Positions 29,176 through 38,109 of a DNA stretch of 64,000 nt are shown here, one piece after another (within the stretch, counting starts at the first letter, position 1; each line of letters opens with the position of its first letter). Below the pieces are notes generated by a model. It saw only the letters and a program-made list of their open reading frames with translations, ran no database searches and was not told the DNA's origin. Origin of the DNA: Formosa undariae (GTDB lineage: Bacteria; Bacteroidota; Bacteroidia; Flavobacteriales; Flavobacteriaceae); contig NZ_JBHMEZ010000003.1 in assembly GCF_042427615.1 (NCBI RefSeq), positions 682,001-746,000 on the forward strand, in the 5' to 3' direction. The translations under genes were made by a program, and so were the position numbers.

Positions 29176-32100
29176 TTACTCTTTCTCCTTTTCGCTATTA
29201 TGATGTTCAATATACTCGCTTGGCGTCATCTCGTAAAGTTCACGAAAGGTTTTACCAAAATATGCTGCGGAGTTAAACCCAGACATATGTGTTACTTCTT
29301 TAATGGTATACACATCTTTTATTAGTAATTCTGAAGCATATTTTAAGCGTATAGTACGAATAAAGTTACTAGGATTTTGGCCTGTTATAGATTGTATTTT
29401 TCTATAAAATTGAGATCGTCCAATACCTATTTCCTTTAATAAATGCTCTAATTTAAAATCGGTATCGCTAATATTATCTAAAATAACTTTTGTCGTTTTT
29501 TCTAAAAAGGCCTCATCGATAGAATTTGTAGTCACCTCGTTAGGTGTAATCACAGCTCCTAATTTTGAGAATTTCTCACGAAGTATGCGCTTAGCTTCTA
29601 GTAAATTATCTATTCTAGCTTTGAGTACATTTATATTAAAAGGCTTTCCTAAATAGCCATCTGCTCCTATTTTATAACCTTCTATTCGGTCTTCTTCTAG
29701 GGCACGTGCGGTTAATAAAATAACCGGAATATGACAGGTTTCAAACTCAGATTTGATGTGTTTACACAATTCGAATCCGTCCATTTTAGGCATCATAACA
29801 TCGCTTACCACAATATCTGGAAAATACTTCTGAACTTTTGTTAATCCCTCTTCTCCGTTAACAGCATCTATTATTTTATAAAAACCTCGTAACTCATTCT
29901 TTAAATGATCTCGTAATTCCTTATTATCTTCAACCACTAAAATTGTTGGTAAATCCTCTGTATTTAGGTCGCTTTCTTTCATTGATGATTCAGAAATATC
30001 ATCAGAAATAAGCATATCATACTCGATAGACTTCATCGAATTTATTAAGAATTCATCTTTTACAACAGTAACTTTACCGGTTTCTGCAGTCTTATTTATA
30101 GGAATTCTAACAATAAATTTACTTCCTTTGTTAATCTCACTCTCGACAAAGATTTCTCCCCCATGAATTTCTACTAATCCTTTAGTAAAGTTTAATCCGA
30201 TTCCGGTTCCCGTTTTATTAACATCGACATTATAAAATCTTGAGAATAATTTTTTAAGTTGTTCTGTATCTAAACCAATACCAGTATCTTCGACTATAAT
30301 TTCGACAAAAGAAGATAGCTTCTTTTTGTTTTTACTGCTCTTGTTAGCGTATTTATTTTTATCTGAAACCTGATTTACAGACACCTTAATTTCACCTCCG
30401 TTATTGGTGAATTTAATTGCATTTGAAATTAAATTCGTTAATATTTTTTCAATTTTATCAAAATCGAAGAATGTTAGTAAATGTTCCGAATTAGACGTAA
30501 AAGAATAGTCAATATTCTTTTTGGCTACCAAGCCTTTAAACAATGAAAATATATCGTTACTAAACTTTACAATATCTCCTTTTTGCACTTGTAAAGGTGC
30601 CATTCCGACTTCCATTTTACGATAATCTAGTAACTGATTAACTAGATACAATAAACGTCTTGCACTTCTCTGAATAGATAATGCCGACGTTTTAACTAAT
30701 TCCGGATCGTTATACCCTGCAACTAATTTCTCTAACGGATTTAAGATTAAAGTTAAAGGCGTTCTAAATTCGTGAGATACATTTATAAAGAACTCCAATT
30801 TCATTTGGTCGAATTCGTGTTCCTTCTCAGAATTAATTCTGTTTTTATAATATTTCTTTAAGTACAAAAATGCAATTACCCCAACAATTAAATACAACAA
30901 ATAGGCCGTCCATGTTTTCCATGGCGGAGAATTAAGTTTAAAATTCACTGCAGTTACAGGTGCATTTTCCCAATCGTTATTAGAAGATGCTTTTACTTTA
31001 AAAGTATAAAAACCCGGCTGTAGGTTTGAAAAATTAACAACCCTATTTGTTCCGGCTTCAATATACTCATCGTTAAGCCCTTCCATTTTATAAGCGTACT
31101 TAACCTGCTCCTGATTTTGAAAATGAAGCGCTATAAAATCGAATGATAAATTGGTTTGGTTATAATTTAGTTCAATGTCATTAACTTCAGAAATAGGAGC
31201 TGATAACACGAACTTCTTATTAACAGCATCGCCAACATTAATCTCTTTATTATTAATCTTAAACGATGTAATCTTAGGTTTTAATTTCCCTATAGGATTT
31301 ATAAAAATATCGTTAGGCTTAAAAATATTAAACCCATTAATACCACCAACCATAATACGACCATCTCGAGTTCGTTCTATGGCCTTACTTTGGTATTCCA
31401 TTCCCTGAATCCCATCGTGCGTATTAAAGTTTTTGAATGTTTTTGTTTTAGAATTAAAGAAAGACAAACCACTTCGAGTTGTAATCCAGAAATCGTGATT
31501 TAAATCTTCTATTATCCCTGTCACCAAATTGTTAGGCAAGCCATCTTGCGTAAAATATGATTCTAAAAGCTTAAGGTCTGGATCTAATTTAAAAACCCCT
31601 ATATCTGTACCTAACCAAATATTATCTGAATCGTCTTTTGTAATATCATTAATCCGGTTACCTATAATTCCGTTAATATTAACTTCTTCAAAATTAATTT
31701 GGTCCGGAATACCATTTCCTAATTCATCTAGATCTACATAATTTAAACCTAAGGATGTCCCTACTAATAATCTATTTTTAGAATCTATTAATAATGAAAA
31801 GACGAAATTACTTAATAGCCCATTTTGGTTTTCATTTCCGATTTTATAATGATGAAAGCTTTCATTTTTACGATCGAAAAGATCTAAGCCTTCATCTCTT
31901 AACCCTAACCAAACGCGACGATTTTCATCTTCAATTCCTGTCCACACCGAGTTTTGTCCGATGGTGTTATCATTAGAATCTTTATGAAGAAAACGTTTAA
32001 ACAACTTGGTTTCTGGATTAAATTTACTTACACCACCATCTAAAGTACACACCCAAATATCTCCAGTGTAATCTTCAAAAGTGTATAGTATTTTATTAGA

Positions 32101-33351
32101 ACTTAAAGACGTTGGATCATTTGGTTTAAACCCATAAGCTGTAAATGAATTTTCTTCTTCGTTAAAATAATTTAATCCGCCACCATAAGCCCCTAGCCAT
32201 ATTCTTCCTTTTGAATCTTGTAGAACAGATTGAATAATTTTTTCGTTTAAACCATTTTCACGTCTCTCTTGATAATAGTAATGCCCAAAACTAGATTTTT
32301 TAAGATCGAGTTTACTGACTCCTTCATTATAAGTAGACAACCAAAACACGCCATTTGAATCTTCTATCACATCTGACACCTGGTTTCCTGGAAGCGAGAA
32401 TGGATCGGAAGGGTTGTTCTTAATCTGGTTTATTTTTTCATTAATCTTATCATAAATAAAGATACCGGAGCCATCTGTAACAATCCAAATCATTCCAGAA
32501 GTGTCTTGATAAATGGTATAAAAAGGCACTCTTTCTTCAGATAAGGATATCTTCTTAAAGGTGTCTGTCTTTTTATTCCATAATACAATATTAGAAATGT
32601 CGTTACCAATCCAAAAGTCATTATCAGAATCTATAAATAATCGTTTTGGGATGTGGTTTAATTCATAAGGAGATTCACTTTCAATTAAAATACGTTCGAA
32701 AGTATCAGAATCTGGATTATATTTATTTAAATGCTGACCACTAGTTTCAACCCAGACAACACCATCCTTGTCCTTCTCAATAATATTTATATTGTCGTTA
32801 TCTATACTATTTACATTATTGGAGCTGAAAGTGTAGTGCGTAGGTTTTAAACCTTGTATTTGGTAGGTATTTTCATTTAAAGGAAGTTTCACTAAACCCT
32901 GACTCGTACCAACCCATAATGTATTATTACTATCGTCGTACAAAAGTGTATTTATTATCTTTTTAGGGTTGTACGATTTTATAGGCTGATCGTATAGAGT
33001 TACGTGCTTAAACTTTTTTGTGTATTTATTAAAAACATTTAAGCCATTATTGGTACCAATCCAAAGATGCCCATTTTTATCTTCCTGAATAACATTAATT
33101 CTGTTATTACTAATAGAAGTCGAATCGTTTAATATGGGTCTAAAAATCTCAAACTCATATCCATTATATTTATTTAAACCATCGATGGTTCCGAACCACA
33201 AAAATCCTTCACTGTCTTGAAACACCTCTAAACAGGTACTACTAGACAGTCCTTCTTCTGTATTTAAATTCTCGAATTTAAGGTTATTAAACTGACCGAA
33301 ACTGAAATTACAGCAAAAAATTATAATTATAAGGTAGAAATTCTTGTTCAT
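29176..33351 (-). CDS. Hybrid two-component system sensor/regulator (HTCS2)
   Basis: 1391 residues with a signal peptide (about 1-19). Two periplasmic seven-bladed propellers of LWIGT-type repeats (about 30-700), a Y_Y_Y domain (about 745-800), one membrane helix (about 809-832), a histidine kinase with His860 in SHEFRTPLT, an ATPase domain (NLISNAIKF, GTGIGLNF), a receiver domain with Asp1184 in SDVMMP and an AraC HTH (about 1285-1388). Only loosely similar to HTCS1 in the propeller parts, so it probably senses a different oligosaccharide. It lies directly downstream of the galE/symporter unit and upstream of the GH88 operon. Confidence 0.96.
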   Translation of the reverse strand: MNKNFYLIIIIFCCNFSFGQFNNLKFENLNTEEGLSSSTCLEVFQDSEGFLWFGTIDGLNKYNGYEFEIFRPILNDSTSISNNRINVIQEDKNGHLWIGTNNGLNVFNKYTKKFKHVTLYDQPIKSYNPKKIINTLLYDDSNNTLWVGTSQGLVKLPLNENTYQIQGLKPTHYTFSSNNVNSIDNDNINIIEKDKDGVVWVETSGQHLNKYNPDSDTFERILIESESPYELNHIPKRLFIDSDNDFWIGNDISNIVLWNKKTDTFKKISLSEERVPFYTIYQDTSGMIWIVTDGSGIFIYDKINEKINQIKNNPSDPFSLPGNQVSDVIEDSNGVFWLSTYNEGVSKLDLKKSSFGHYYYQERRENGLNEKIIQSVLQDSKGRIWLGAYGGGLNYFNEEENSFTAYGFKPNDPTSLSSNKILYTFEDYTGDIWVCTLDGGVSKFNPETKLFKRFLHKDSNDNTIGQNSVWTGIEDENRRVWLGLRDEGLDLFDRKNESFHHYKIGNENQNGLLSNFVFSLLIDSKNRLLVGTSLGLNYVDLDELGNGIPDQINFEEVNINGIIGNRINDITKDDSDNIWLGTDIGVFKLDPDLKLLESYFTQDGLPNNLVTGIIEDLNHDFWITTRSGLSFFNSKTKTFKNFNTHDGIQGMEYQSKAIERTRDGRIMVGGINGFNIFKPNDIFINPIGKLKPKITSFKINNKEINVGDAVNKKFVLSAPISEVNDIELNYNQTNLSFDFIALHFQNQEQVKYAYKMEGLNDEYIEAGTNRVVNFSNLQPGFYTFKVKASSNNDWENAPVTAVNFKLNSPPWKTWTAYLLYLIVGVIAFLYLKKYYKNRINSEKEHEFDQMKLEFFINVSHEFRTPLTLILNPLEKLVAGYNDPELVKTSALSIQRSARRLLYLVNQLLDYRKMEVGMAPLQVQKGDIVKFSNDIFSLFKGLVAKKNIDYSFTSNSEHLLTFFDFDKIEKILTNLISNAIKFTNNGGEIKVSVNQVSDKNKYANKSSKNKKKLSSFVEIIVEDTGIGLDTEQLKKLFSRFYNVDVNKTGTGIGLNFTKGLVEIHGGEIFVESEINKGSKFIVRIPINKTAETGKVTVVKDEFLINSMKSIEYDMLISDDISESSMKESDLNTEDLPTILVVEDNKELRDHLKNELRGFYKIIDAVNGEEGLTKVQKYFPDIVVSDVMMPKMDGFELCKHIKSEFETCHIPVILLTARALEEDRIEGYKIGADGYLGKPFNINVLKARIDNLLEAKRILREKFSKLGAVITPNEVTTNSIDEAFLEKTTKVILDNISDTDFKLEHLLKEIGIGRSQFYRKIQSITGQNPSNFIRTIRLKYASELLIKDVYTIKEVTHMSGFNSAAYFGKTFRELYEMTPSEYIEHHNSEKEKE

Positions 33352-33526
33352 TCAATCCTTTTTTATCAATTCTGCAATAATACTAAATTTACGCAAAAGA
33401 TAATTTGAGATGGAAGTATTTCTTTTATAAACTTAATAACAAATTAATAAAAAAGCACTTTTTTTAAAATCAACAAACACTAGAAACCAAAGCGTTAATT
33501 CTAATAAAAAGAGCACTAAAACATTA

Positions 33527-33545
33527 GAAAAACCCATGAGTAGAC
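33527..33545 (-). promoter_or_regulatory. 19-bp box shared with the GH95-1 upstream region (copy 2)
   Basis: The plus-strand sequence GAAAAACCCATGAGTAGAC differs from copy 1 (5423-5441) at two positions only. It is about 176 bp upstream of the HTCS2 start. TGTACTC direct repeats follow within 5 bp. Confidence 0.45.
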
Positions 33546-33650
33546 ATACTGTACTCCCTTTACTAAAAACAAAGTGTACTCTGTTTTTTTATTAGCATCT
33601 ACGTTTAATTAACCTGCTAGTTTCCTTTGCCTAAATATTTAAAACAAAAA

Positions 33651-33680
33651 AAATCTCAGATTAACATTAATCTGAGATTT
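33651..33680 (-). terminator. Rho-independent terminator of the symporter-galE unit
   Basis: A perfect 14-bp stem, AAATCTCAGATTAA and its complement TTAATCTGAGATTT, with a 2-base loop. On the minus strand the stem is followed by a T-rich tract. It starts 43 bp after the galE stop, so transcription of galE ends before HTCS2. Confidence 0.9.
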
Positions 33681-33722
33681 TAATATTTATACTTTTATCA
33701 AATATTATTTGAATAAAAAGTA

Positions 33723-34748
33723 TTACTTTTTATTAATTACCTGCTCCCATTTCCATGCCGAAGATAAGGCATCTTTTAAATTTAATTTAGCACTCCATCC
33801 TAAAATATCATTTGCTTTAGTGGTGTCGGCATAAGCTGCAACCACATCACCTTGTCTACGCTCAACAATTTTATAATTCAGTTTCTGATTTGAAACCTCT
33901 TCGAAAGCATTAATCACTTCTAAAACAGAAGATCCTTTTCCTGTTCCGATATTAAAAACTTCGTAATTCGTACTATTGTCGTCATTTATAAGTCGTTTTA
34001 AAGCGGCAACGTGTGCTTTGGCAAGATCTACAACATGAATGTAATCACGAACGCATGTACCATCTTCGGTTGGGTAATCATTACCAAAAACAGATAATTC
34101 TTGGCGTATACCGACACCTGTCTGTGTAATAAAAGGCACTAAATTTTGAGGTGTTCCTATTGGTAATTCTCCAATTTTCGCCGACTCGTGTGCTCCTATT
34201 GGGTTAAAATAACGAAGTGCTATTGCTTTTAAGTTATCAGAAACTTTACACGTATCACTAATTATTTCTTCACCTATTTGTTTTGTGTTTCCGTATGGAG
34301 ATTCTGCGTTTTTTATTGCTGCCAATTCGGTTATAGGAAGCTTATCTGCCTGACCATAAACAGTACAAGAAGAACTAAAGATGAAATTTGCTCTATCCTT
34401 TTTATAAAGGGCTTGTAAGATATAAATTAAAGAATTTAGGTTGTTTTCATAATACAACAACGGACGATTAACACTTTCTCCAACCGCCTTAGATGCTGCA
34501 AAATGAATAACACCAACAACATCATGATGACGCTTAAAAAAATCGACAACATTGGTTTTTTCACGTAAATCTAATTTTTCAAAAATTGGCATCTGTCCAG
34601 TAATTGCATAAATACCGTCTAAAACCGCTACAGATGAATTTGAAAGATCATCAATAATAACGACTTCAAATCCTTCATTTTGAAGTTCAACTACAACATG
34701 CGAACCAATAAACCCTAGTCCGCCTGTTACAATAATTTTATGTTTCAT
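33723..34748 (-). CDS. galE: UDP-glucose 4-epimerase
   Basis: 341 residues, the usual length. Extended SDR fold: NAD-binding GGLGFIGSH (9-17), DDLSN after the second strand, HFAASKAVGES, SSSCTVYG and the catalytic pair Tyr152-x-x-x-Lys156 in SPYGNTK. It interconverts UDP-galactose and UDP-glucose in the Leloir pathway. It is cytoplasmic (no signal peptide). It is 34 bp downstream of the symporter and shares its promoter and terminator, so galactose-type sugars are probably imported and used here, although no galactokinase gene is in the window. Confidence 0.95.
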   Translation of the reverse strand: MKHKIIVTGGLGFIGSHVVVELQNEGFEVVIIDDLSNSSVAVLDGIYAITGQMPIFEKLDLREKTNVVDFFKRHHDVVGVIHFAASKAVGESVNRPLLYYENNLNSLIYILQALYKKDRANFIFSSSCTVYGQADKLPITELAAIKNAESPYGNTKQIGEEIISDTCKVSDNLKAIALRYFNPIGAHESAKIGELPIGTPQNLVPFITQTGVGIRQELSVFGNDYPTEDGTCVRDYIHVVDLAKAHVAALKRLINDDNSTNYEVFNIGTGKGSSVLEVINAFEEVSNQKLNYKIVERRQGDVVAAYADTTKANDILGWSAKLNLKDALSSAWKWEQVINKK

Positions 34749-34782
34749 ATCTCGTTAATTATATAATATCATTAAACATTAT

Positions 34783-36429
34783 TTACCAAAACAAACAGTA
34801 TAATGCCGCTGTGATAATACAGATGATAAAAGACCCAATGTTGAATAGAGGTGATGTTTTAAATAATTCTTTTGATAATGTAATTCCCTTTTCATCGTCT
34901 GCTCCTTTATTTTGAATATAACTCATTACAATAATAACAAGCATAGTAAGTACTGCTGTTAATCCCATTTGATGCATCCAAGGTTCTAAGCCTGGAATAG
35001 GAATAAATTTAAGCGCTAATGCTATTGGAATTGATAGAAGTGCACCCCAAATAGCTGCATTGTTGGTTGTTTTTTTCCAAAACAATCCTAACATAAATAC
35101 AGCTAAAATTCCTGGACTTACAATACCAGTCCATTCTTGAATAAATTGAAAAGCCTGATCTATTCCCCCTAAAAGCGGTGCCATTATAACGGCAATTATT
35201 AAAGCTACTGCAGCAGAAATACGTCCCACATTTACGGTAGTCTTACTACTCGCATTCTTATTGATATATTGTTTATAAATATCCATTGTGAAAATAGTCG
35301 ATGTAGAGTTTAACATCGATGCTAAAGACGACACGATTGCAGCTGCTAATGCTGCAAAAGCAACACCTTTAAGTCCCGTTGGTAAAAATTGTAATAACCA
35401 CGGGTAAGCTTTATCTGCCTGACCTTGTGAAGGTAAACTTAGTCGACCTGCTTCACCTAATCCAGCCATAATTTCAGGATCATTTACCATAACGTAAGCT
35501 GCAATTCCAGGAATTACAACAATAAGTGGAATTACAATTTTTAGTGCCGCTGCCAATAGAATACCTTTTTGAGATTCTCTTAATGATTTTGCGGCTAAGG
35601 TTCTTTGAATAATGTACTGGTTAAATCCCCAATAATAAATATTGGCAACCCATAAACCACCTACTAAAACCCAAACTCCAGGTAAATTAAGATAATTTGC
35701 ATTTGTAGATCCATCTGAATTGAATTCATCCAAAATCATATGAAATTTATCAGGTGCAGCTTCTACTACTTTCGTAAAACCGGCAAACATACCTTCACCA
35801 CCTGAAACAGTATTTAAAGCCAAATATGTTGTAGCTAAACCTCCCAAAACTAAAAAGACAACTTGTATAACATCAGTCCAAGCTACAGCAGATAATCCAC
35901 CATATATGGAGTAAGCAGCAGCAAACAATGCTAAGCAAATTATAGCTGTCATCATGTCTACTCCCATTATTGTTTCTATAGCCAAACCTCCTAAGTATAA
36001 CACGGATGCTAGGTTAACAAACACATAAAGTGCAATCCAGAAAACAGCAAGAATCGTTTTTAAATTAGTAGAAAATCGTTTCTCTACAAACTCCGGAATT
36101 GTATACAGTCCTTTTTCTATAAAAATGGGTAAAAAATACTTCCCAACTATAATTAATGTTATGGCCGCCATCCATTCGTAAGAAGCAATAGCAAGACCTA
36201 ATGCAAATCCAGACCCGGACATCCCTATAAATTGTTCTGCCGATATATTTGCAGCAATTAAAGAGGTACCAATTGCCCACCACGGCAACGATTTACTTGC
36301 CAAGAAATAATCTTCGGCGTTTTTTTCATGACCTGGTTTATCTCTAGACACCCATAATCCGACTCCTAAAATAAGTATAGCATACGCTATAAAAACGAAG
36401 TAATCCCAAAATTCAAATCCACTTGTCAT
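34783..36429 (-). CDS. Sodium/solute symporter (SSS family, SGLT-like)
   Basis: 548 residues with about 14 membrane helices. SSS hallmarks: FIGMSGSGFALGLAIASYEW near the first broken helix, GFNQYIIQRTLAAKSLRES and an SSLASMLNSTSTIFTMDIY block near the sodium site. The nearest well-known relatives by these motifs are galactose/glucose transporters such as vSGLT. It would bring a monosaccharide across the inner membrane with sodium, in keeping with a marine host. Promoter-proximal gene of the symporter-galE unit, controlled by the operator at 36519-36540. Confidence 0.93.
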   Translation of the reverse strand: MTSGFEFWDYFVFIAYAILILGVGLWVSRDKPGHEKNAEDYFLASKSLPWWAIGTSLIAANISAEQFIGMSGSGFALGLAIASYEWMAAITLIIVGKYFLPIFIEKGLYTIPEFVEKRFSTNLKTILAVFWIALYVFVNLASVLYLGGLAIETIMGVDMMTAIICLALFAAAYSIYGGLSAVAWTDVIQVVFLVLGGLATTYLALNTVSGGEGMFAGFTKVVEAAPDKFHMILDEFNSDGSTNANYLNLPGVWVLVGGLWVANIYYWGFNQYIIQRTLAAKSLRESQKGILLAAALKIVIPLIVVIPGIAAYVMVNDPEIMAGLGEAGRLSLPSQGQADKAYPWLLQFLPTGLKGVAFAALAAAIVSSLASMLNSTSTIFTMDIYKQYINKNASSKTTVNVGRISAAVALIIAVIMAPLLGGIDQAFQFIQEWTGIVSPGILAVFMLGLFWKKTTNNAAIWGALLSIPIALALKFIPIPGLEPWMHQMGLTAVLTMLVIIVMSYIQNKGADDEKGITLSKELFKTSPLFNIGSFIICIITAALYCLFW

Positions 36430-36491
36430 AGTCTAGTTTGTTAATTTGTTAGTTTTCAATTCAAAAAGTTTAGTTTGTTAATATAATATGT

Positions 36492-36499
36492 CAAATATA
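36492..36499 (-). promoter_or_regulatory. -7 box of the symporter-galE promoter
   Basis: On the minus strand the sequence reads TATATTTG, a match to the Bacteroidetes consensus TAnnTTTG. A TTG lies 20 bp upstream, within the palindrome, as the -33 element. The start codon is 63 bp downstream. Confidence 0.7.
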
Positions 36500-36518
36500 T
36501 TAAAATAATTCAAAAAGA

Positions 36519-36540
36519 ACAACTAGTACCTACTAGTTGT
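36519..36540. promoter_or_regulatory. Perfect palindromic operator between symporter and GntR genes
   Basis: ACAACTAGTA, a central CC, then TACTAGTTGT: two perfect 10-bp arms. It covers the -33 region of the leftward promoter and lies just upstream of the rightward -7 box, so a bound dimer could block both. The partner is most likely the GntR-type regulator whose gene starts 27 bp away. Confidence 0.85.
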
Positions 36541-36554
36541 TTTTATATTTTATA

Positions 36555-36562
36555 TACCTTTG
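36555..36562 (+). promoter_or_regulatory. -7 box of the GntR regulator gene
   Basis: TACCTTTG fits TAnnTTTG and ends only 4 bp before the ATG at 36567, which implies a leaderless or nearly leaderless mRNA. The TTG inside the operator is 15 bp upstream, shorter than the usual spacing, so the -33 element is uncertain. Confidence 0.55.
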
Positions 36563-36566
36563 TAAG

Positions 36567-37565
36567 ATGAGTGTTATTAACGTCAAGAAAAATATAGGAA
36601 TCCCTAAATACAAGCAGATTATTGCTTCTATTGAAGATGCCATTATTTCGGGTTCTTTAAAAAAAGGAGACCAATTACCGTCCATAAATAACGTAAGGGA
36701 TACACACAAACTATCTCGAGACACTGTTTTAATGGCCTTTAATGAGTTAAAAACCAGAGGCATTATACAATCTATTGTTGGAAAGGGGTATTATGTTTTA
36801 AATGAAAACATAGACGTTAGCCAAAAAGTATTCTTATTATTCGATGAACTTAATTCGTTTAAAGAAGATTTATACAGTTCATTTATTAATAATTTAGATG
36901 ATAATATTAGAGTAGATATTTATTTTCATCACTTTAATAAAAATATCTTTAGTAAATTAATATATGAAAATATAGGAGCTTATAATTATTACGTAATTAT
37001 GCCCGCTAATTTTAAAAACACCAATTTAGTTATTGAAAAATTGCCAAAAGAAAAAGTCTATATTTTAGATCAAACGCATCCTGAATTAGCACAGTATGCG
37101 GCAATTTATCAAAATTTCGAAAATGATATATACACGCATTTAAGCGAAGCATTACCTCTTATCGAAAAATACGACTCCATCATTCTTCACTTTTCAGAAG
37201 AGTTTCAACCATTAGGCATGCTTAAAGGATTTAAAAAATTCTGTAAAGCAAACCATTTAAAACATGAAATTATCACCTCATTAAAAGATAGAATTGTTAC
37301 AAAAGGTGAAGTATACATAATTCCTGATGATAAAAATTTATTGAGAATTATAAAAAAAACAAAGGAACAGGGTTTAATACTTTCAAAAGAGATTGGCATA
37401 ATATCATATAATGATACGCTTCTAAAAGAAATTGTTGAAGGCGGCATTACAACTATCTCTACAGATTTCAATAAAATGGGAGAACGCTTAGCACACATGA
37501 TTAAGAATAAAGAGCAGCTTCAAATAGAAAATATGAACACATTAATTCTTAGAAATTCTCTATAA
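36567..37565 (+). CDS. GntR-type transcriptional regulator with LacI-like sensor domain
   Basis: 332 residues from the ATG at 36567. The frame is open upstream to a TTG at 36537, but that start would lie inside the operator and promoter, so it is not chosen. The N-terminal winged helix (about 11-77) shows YKQIIASIEDAIISGSLKKG, LPSINNVRD, LSRDTVLMAFNELK and GKGYYVL. The C-terminal part (about 85-325) resembles periplasmic-binding-protein-type effector domains (IGIISYNDTLLKEIVEGGI, TTISTDFNKMGE). It is the only plus-strand gene and divergent from the symporter-galE unit, so it probably represses or activates that unit and itself in response to a sugar. Confidence 0.92.
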   Translation: MSVINVKKNIGIPKYKQIIASIEDAIISGSLKKGDQLPSINNVRDTHKLSRDTVLMAFNELKTRGIIQSIVGKGYYVLNENIDVSQKVFLLFDELNSFKEDLYSSFINNLDDNIRVDIYFHHFNKNIFSKLIYENIGAYNYYVIMPANFKNTNLVIEKLPKEKVYILDQTHPELAQYAAIYQNFENDIYTHLSEALPLIEKYDSIILHFSEEFQPLGMLKGFKKFCKANHLKHEIITSLKDRIVTKGEVYIIPDDKNLLRIIKKTKEQGLILSKEIGIISYNDTLLKEIVEGGITTISTDFNKMGERLAHMIKNKEQLQIENMNTLILRNSL

Positions 37566-37589
37566 ATTCGATAATCTACATTTAATTTT

Positions 37590-38100
37590 TCAATTGATTA
37601 GTTGAATGACTAGAATACACTTTTTAGCACTTAATTTTATATTTTCAAGCTTAAACATGTCCTTATATTTGTTTGGAGCAGAACGATAAGGAGCATGGCA
37701 TTCCTAAAGAAAGCACTAATAAGCACGGATTTTCTGAGTCTTTTTTAGAACTCATATACTGTATTGAGCTATCAGTTTGTCTTAACGTATCATATCCACC
37801 CCGCGATTTATGTGTAGAATCTTTAGTATCGTAGTATATTGAATTATTGTATTCTGGGTGCATTCATTAGCAATCTAAAACAGGAATCCTTGTCTCCTTT
37901 TTCTGGTGGAATAAAATTTTATCTCCCATGACCGTCTAGATACGATTTTCCTATAAATACAGAATCATATCTAGAATAAGAATAAATCTCCCCCATTGAA
38001 ACGACATTGATATCTAACTGTACATCATTCATGAACATACCATTAATAAATGACGTTGTCCCTTAATTAATGAGGTTTTAAAAGGCATACCAGAAACTGT
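37590..38100 (-). pseudogene. Decayed S1 sulfatase fragment
   Basis: Reading the minus strand in shifting frames recovers consecutive sulfatase segments: GKSYLDGHGR (normally GKWHLDGHGR), FIPPEKGD, HPEYNNSIYYDTKDS, GGYDTLRQTDSSIQYMSSKK and HAPYRSAPNKYKDMFKL, in the right order. The frame changes several times, stops intervene, and W and H of the metal-site motif are changed to S and Y. The N-terminal Cys signature and the C-terminal half are gone. A remnant of an arylsulfatase between the GntR gene and an esterase gene. Confidence 0.75.
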
Positions 38101-38109
38101 TATAATCTA

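Larger units (their letters stand above)
33352..33722. promoter_or_regulatory. Regulatory gap upstream of HTCS2
   Basis: 371 bp with no gene. It holds the galE terminator (33651-33680), the second copy of the 19-bp box (33527-33545), and next to it two direct copies of TGTACTC starting 25 bp apart (33550 and 33575). Such spaced direct repeats are typical of AraC-type binding. No clear TAnnTTTG box was found for HTCS2. Confidence 0.5.

Noticed and set aside
36537..36566. TTG start of the GntR gene at 36537
   Set aside because: It would put the translation start inside the operator and upstream of the -7 box; the ATG at 36567 opens a normal GntR N-terminus.
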